DNA from: Anaerolineaceae bacterium
GTDB taxonomy: Bacteria; Chloroflexota; Anaerolineae; Aggregatilineales; Phototrophicaceae
DNA: 64,000 bases
Direction: 5' to 3'
Assembly: GCA_020634115.1 (NCBI GenBank)
Contig: JACKCH010000010.1
Span: 868,001 to 932,000, forward strand
Part shown: in pieces, positions 63,801 to 64,000 of the stretch
How positions within the stretch are numbered: position 1 is the first letter of the stretch
Layout of the letters: every line of letters starts with the position of its first letter
Position numbers and translations under genes: made by a program
Notes under the pieces: model-generated
What the model saw: the letters and a program-made list of their open reading frames with translations, nothing else
What the model was told of the DNA's origin: nothing
Databases searched by the model: none

Positions 63801-64000
63801 TTCTGGGTGCTGTATTCCTCCACAACGGCGCTGTGGGGTTCGATGCAACTGGCGCACTATGCGGCGGCGAATGCCTTCCTGGATGGGTTTGCGCACTATC
63901 GCCAACACCTGGGACTGCCCGCCATCAGTATCAACTGGGGAACCTGGGATGTGATGCGGGTGGCCTCGGCGGTGGATCAGGAATTTGTGCTGCAAACCGG
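57867..64000 (+). CDS. Type I PKS 6: KS-AT-DH-MT-KR (partial, right edge)
   Basis: At least 2044 residues; open to the window end, so the ACP and anything beyond are missing. N-terminal coiled coil (MSPKRLMLLAMELQSEIEALQ). KS Cys208 (DTACSSS), ETHGTGT, NMGHMEA. AT Ser658 (GHSLGE) with AQAAHSPLL. DH catalytic His962 is present, but the motif reads HRIFDVVILP with Asp where Gly is usual; the second motif has Asp1128 (HPALLDSCFH). MT with LEIGAGTGSTTAYVLP near 1437. No ER. KR from about 1838 (YLITGALGGLGL, Tyr1998 in AHYAAANAF; LDD position reads DQDS). Predicted alpha-methyl alpha,beta-unsaturated unit. Confidence 0.94.
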   Translation, partial: MSDFYQQISNMSPKRLMLLAMELQSEIEALQQGQSEPIAVIGMGCRFPGGANSPEALWELLRDGVDAISEVPASRWDVDAYYDPDPDAPGKIATRWGGFIDDIDRFEPQIFGISPREALTMDPQQRVLLEVVWEALERAGYAPLSLNGSQTGVFVGACNGDYGQMLTAGDPTDWDMYLSTGNAHSVISGRVSYTLGLNGPAVSVDTACSSSLVATHLAIQSLRRGECQMALACGTNATLSPLTTIMLSKAGMMAPDGRCKAFDGAADGFVRSEGCGVVVLKRLTDALADGDPVLAVIRGSAANQDGRSNGLTAPNGPSQVAVIRAALADAQLEPGEVSYIETHGTGTSLGDPIEAQALGVAFGGGHSADNPLVIGSLKANMGHMEASAGVGGLIKTVLMLQHGEIPPQLHLNQPSPYIPWDELPLKMVKDQQPWETADGRRVAGVSSFGFSGTNAHILLEAAPAPEDIAAAAVERPEHILALSARNEAALVKLAEQFRDYLAQHPADSLADVAFTANTGRVLLTRRLTVSGTSAAAVENALTAYLMGEKSEQVSAGRAGSVGDIAFLFTGHGSHYVDMGRSLYATQPVYREAFDRCDAAFQPYLKGSLGAIVFAADGADGHLMDQMTYAQPVTFALQYALAQLWLAWGVKPTVMMGHSLGEYAAACIAGVFSLEDGVKLVAARGRLFDSLPETGSMVAVFGDEATVAAAVAPYADRVSVAAINGPSNIVISGASDGIQAVLDTLKAQKIKSRKLAVAQAAHSPLLAPILDEFEAIAETVTYHAPDITLVSGLTGQPVSDAEIGQARFWRQHLSQTVRFADAVNIVYDQGVRVFLEIGPNPTLLSMAQRALPETEGLWLPSLRENTADWTQMLSSLGQLFVAGVAVDWRAYDDGYARRKRVLPTYPFQRERYWVTPKAPKTTAAGSTSGAHPLIGQHLSSPSLEDAVFETQLSAQYPAFLSHHRIFDVVILPSPAYIEMVLTATGQVFGSDSFAIEHFAIDEALILPEEQSRPVQVILSPKTDSRAKFQIFSRVDSQWKRHASGSLIFDQSPAAAFALTPGDFQADSEGEISGDDYYGMVNELGLEFGTNFRGIHHLWYTRDAALADIRLPEALAYEARNYAMHPALLDSCFHVVGAPFMQESLDSAYLLIGIDYFRLYQSPGPRLWAYLELERPVDERPEIVTGSMWIVNMDGGLVAEAHGLQLKRAARAALLQGAQRSPDWLYDVTWQPKPHPQPYQPVLPMDFIPPLESLAELSVHALHDLAAEHHLSAYEQFTADLNAASTAYVIEALAALGVAFQPGQLIQPDDLPVAPHYRRLLARLLAILAEDGLVGWERGQWEVLQTPPMPPASEQMAQLIAAYPDYTAETEFLERCAPHLADVLRGQRDPLELLFPDGSLEITERLYRDAPFARVYNTVIERLIADATSQRPAGRRLRVLEIGAGTGSTTAYVLPSLPAEQTEYVFTDLSPVFLNRAEEAFGGYAALRTQLLDIEANPGAQGVLPGSVDVVIAANVLHATADIRESLAHVRQMLAPGGLLVLLEGTHPQRWVDLTFGLTEGWWRFADEAVRPDYPLLSQEGWLEVLAEAGFESAVAVPSSDAPGLLASQAVLVARAPQLVTGIDAVAPTATCLIFADATGVGDELAVQLAAVGERPLWVTPGDTYEQIGAGQWQIRPEHPDDFKRLWEATRLADGLPCRHVVYLWSLDMPDMLDASSVDVQTVQLANCGSALWLTQALVADTEAPPPALWLVTRGAVGDTLPSLAQSSLWGLGRVIALEHPHIWGGLVDIDLDVTGLLTEMLNPDGEDQVVWRDGLRRVARLTRSGKVTPQPIALRPDATYLITGALGGLGLNVARWMAEQGAGHLVLTSRTGLPDRAAWDTLPADSRGFAQVAAIREIEATGTTVQVVAVDVADEAAMTRLFEQFGQTMPPLRGIIHAAADQDSHAITDLDAERLAAMFRPKVAGTWVLHRLTQALELDFWVLYSSTTALWGSMQLAHYAAANAFLDGFAHYRQHLGLPAISINWGTWDVMRVASAVDQEFVLQT

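Noticed and set aside
1..64000. tRNA, rRNA, insertion sequences, integrases or attachment sites
   Set aside because: I looked for these on both strands and saw no convincing cloverleaf, transposase motif or flanking direct repeats.

Overview
The window looks like a chromosomal segment of a GC-rich bacterium. A Chloroflexota (Anaerolineae-like) host is my best inference. It rests on the mix of a Ser/Thr-kinase/AAA fusion protein, several secreted TolB-type propellers, large secreted S8 peptidases and single-module type I PKS proteins with cyanobacterial/myxobacterial-style termini. No rRNA, tRNA or other taxonomic marker is visible, so this stays an inference.

Left part (1-19.6 kb): mostly housekeeping and surface genes. 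A partial protein kinase/AAA ATPase runs off the left edge. Divergent from it are two tandem paralogous secreted subtilisin-like peptidases, each with five copies of a GFNV(A/Q)GL heptad just after the signal peptide and two extra beta-type domains inserted in the catalytic domain. A minus-strand block follows: a small unknown protein, ComEC, a propeller protein, a nitrilase-family amidase, a TolB-like propeller and SSB. Then come plus-strand Maf, a BON-like protein, a three-gene coupled unit (secreted protein, lone biotinyl domain protein, DUF1877-like protein), a membrane coiled-coil/HhH protein, and an AT-rich orphan gene.

Right part (19.8-64 kb): a polyketide biosynthetic gene cluster. 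An accessory block encodes asparagine synthetase AsnB, a type II thioesterase, an Sfp-type phosphopantetheinyl transferase, and a second AsnB-like enzyme that lacks the N-terminal glutaminase Cys. An oppositely oriented flippase follows. After a 560-bp gap, six co-directional PKS genes start at 27.58 kb, each encoding one module. Reading the domains: (1) KS-AT-DH-ER-KR-ACP; (2) KS-AT-(DH remnant)-KR-ACP; (3) KS-AT-DH-ER-KR-ACP; (4) KS-AT-MT-ACP; (5) KS-AT-DH-MT-ER-KR-ACP; (6) KS-AT-DH-MT-KR, cut by the right edge.

How they fit together: the transferase would activate the ACPs, the type II thioesterase would clear stalled chains, and the PKS line would build a largely reduced, C-methylated chain. 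The two AsnB-type proteins suggest an amide- or ring-forming tailoring step, and the flippase may export the product or a conjugate. PKS 1 has no N-terminal docking helix, while PKS 2-6 all have one, so PKS 1 probably heads the line. No loading domain, FAAL or terminal TE lies in the window; the end of the pathway must be to the right.
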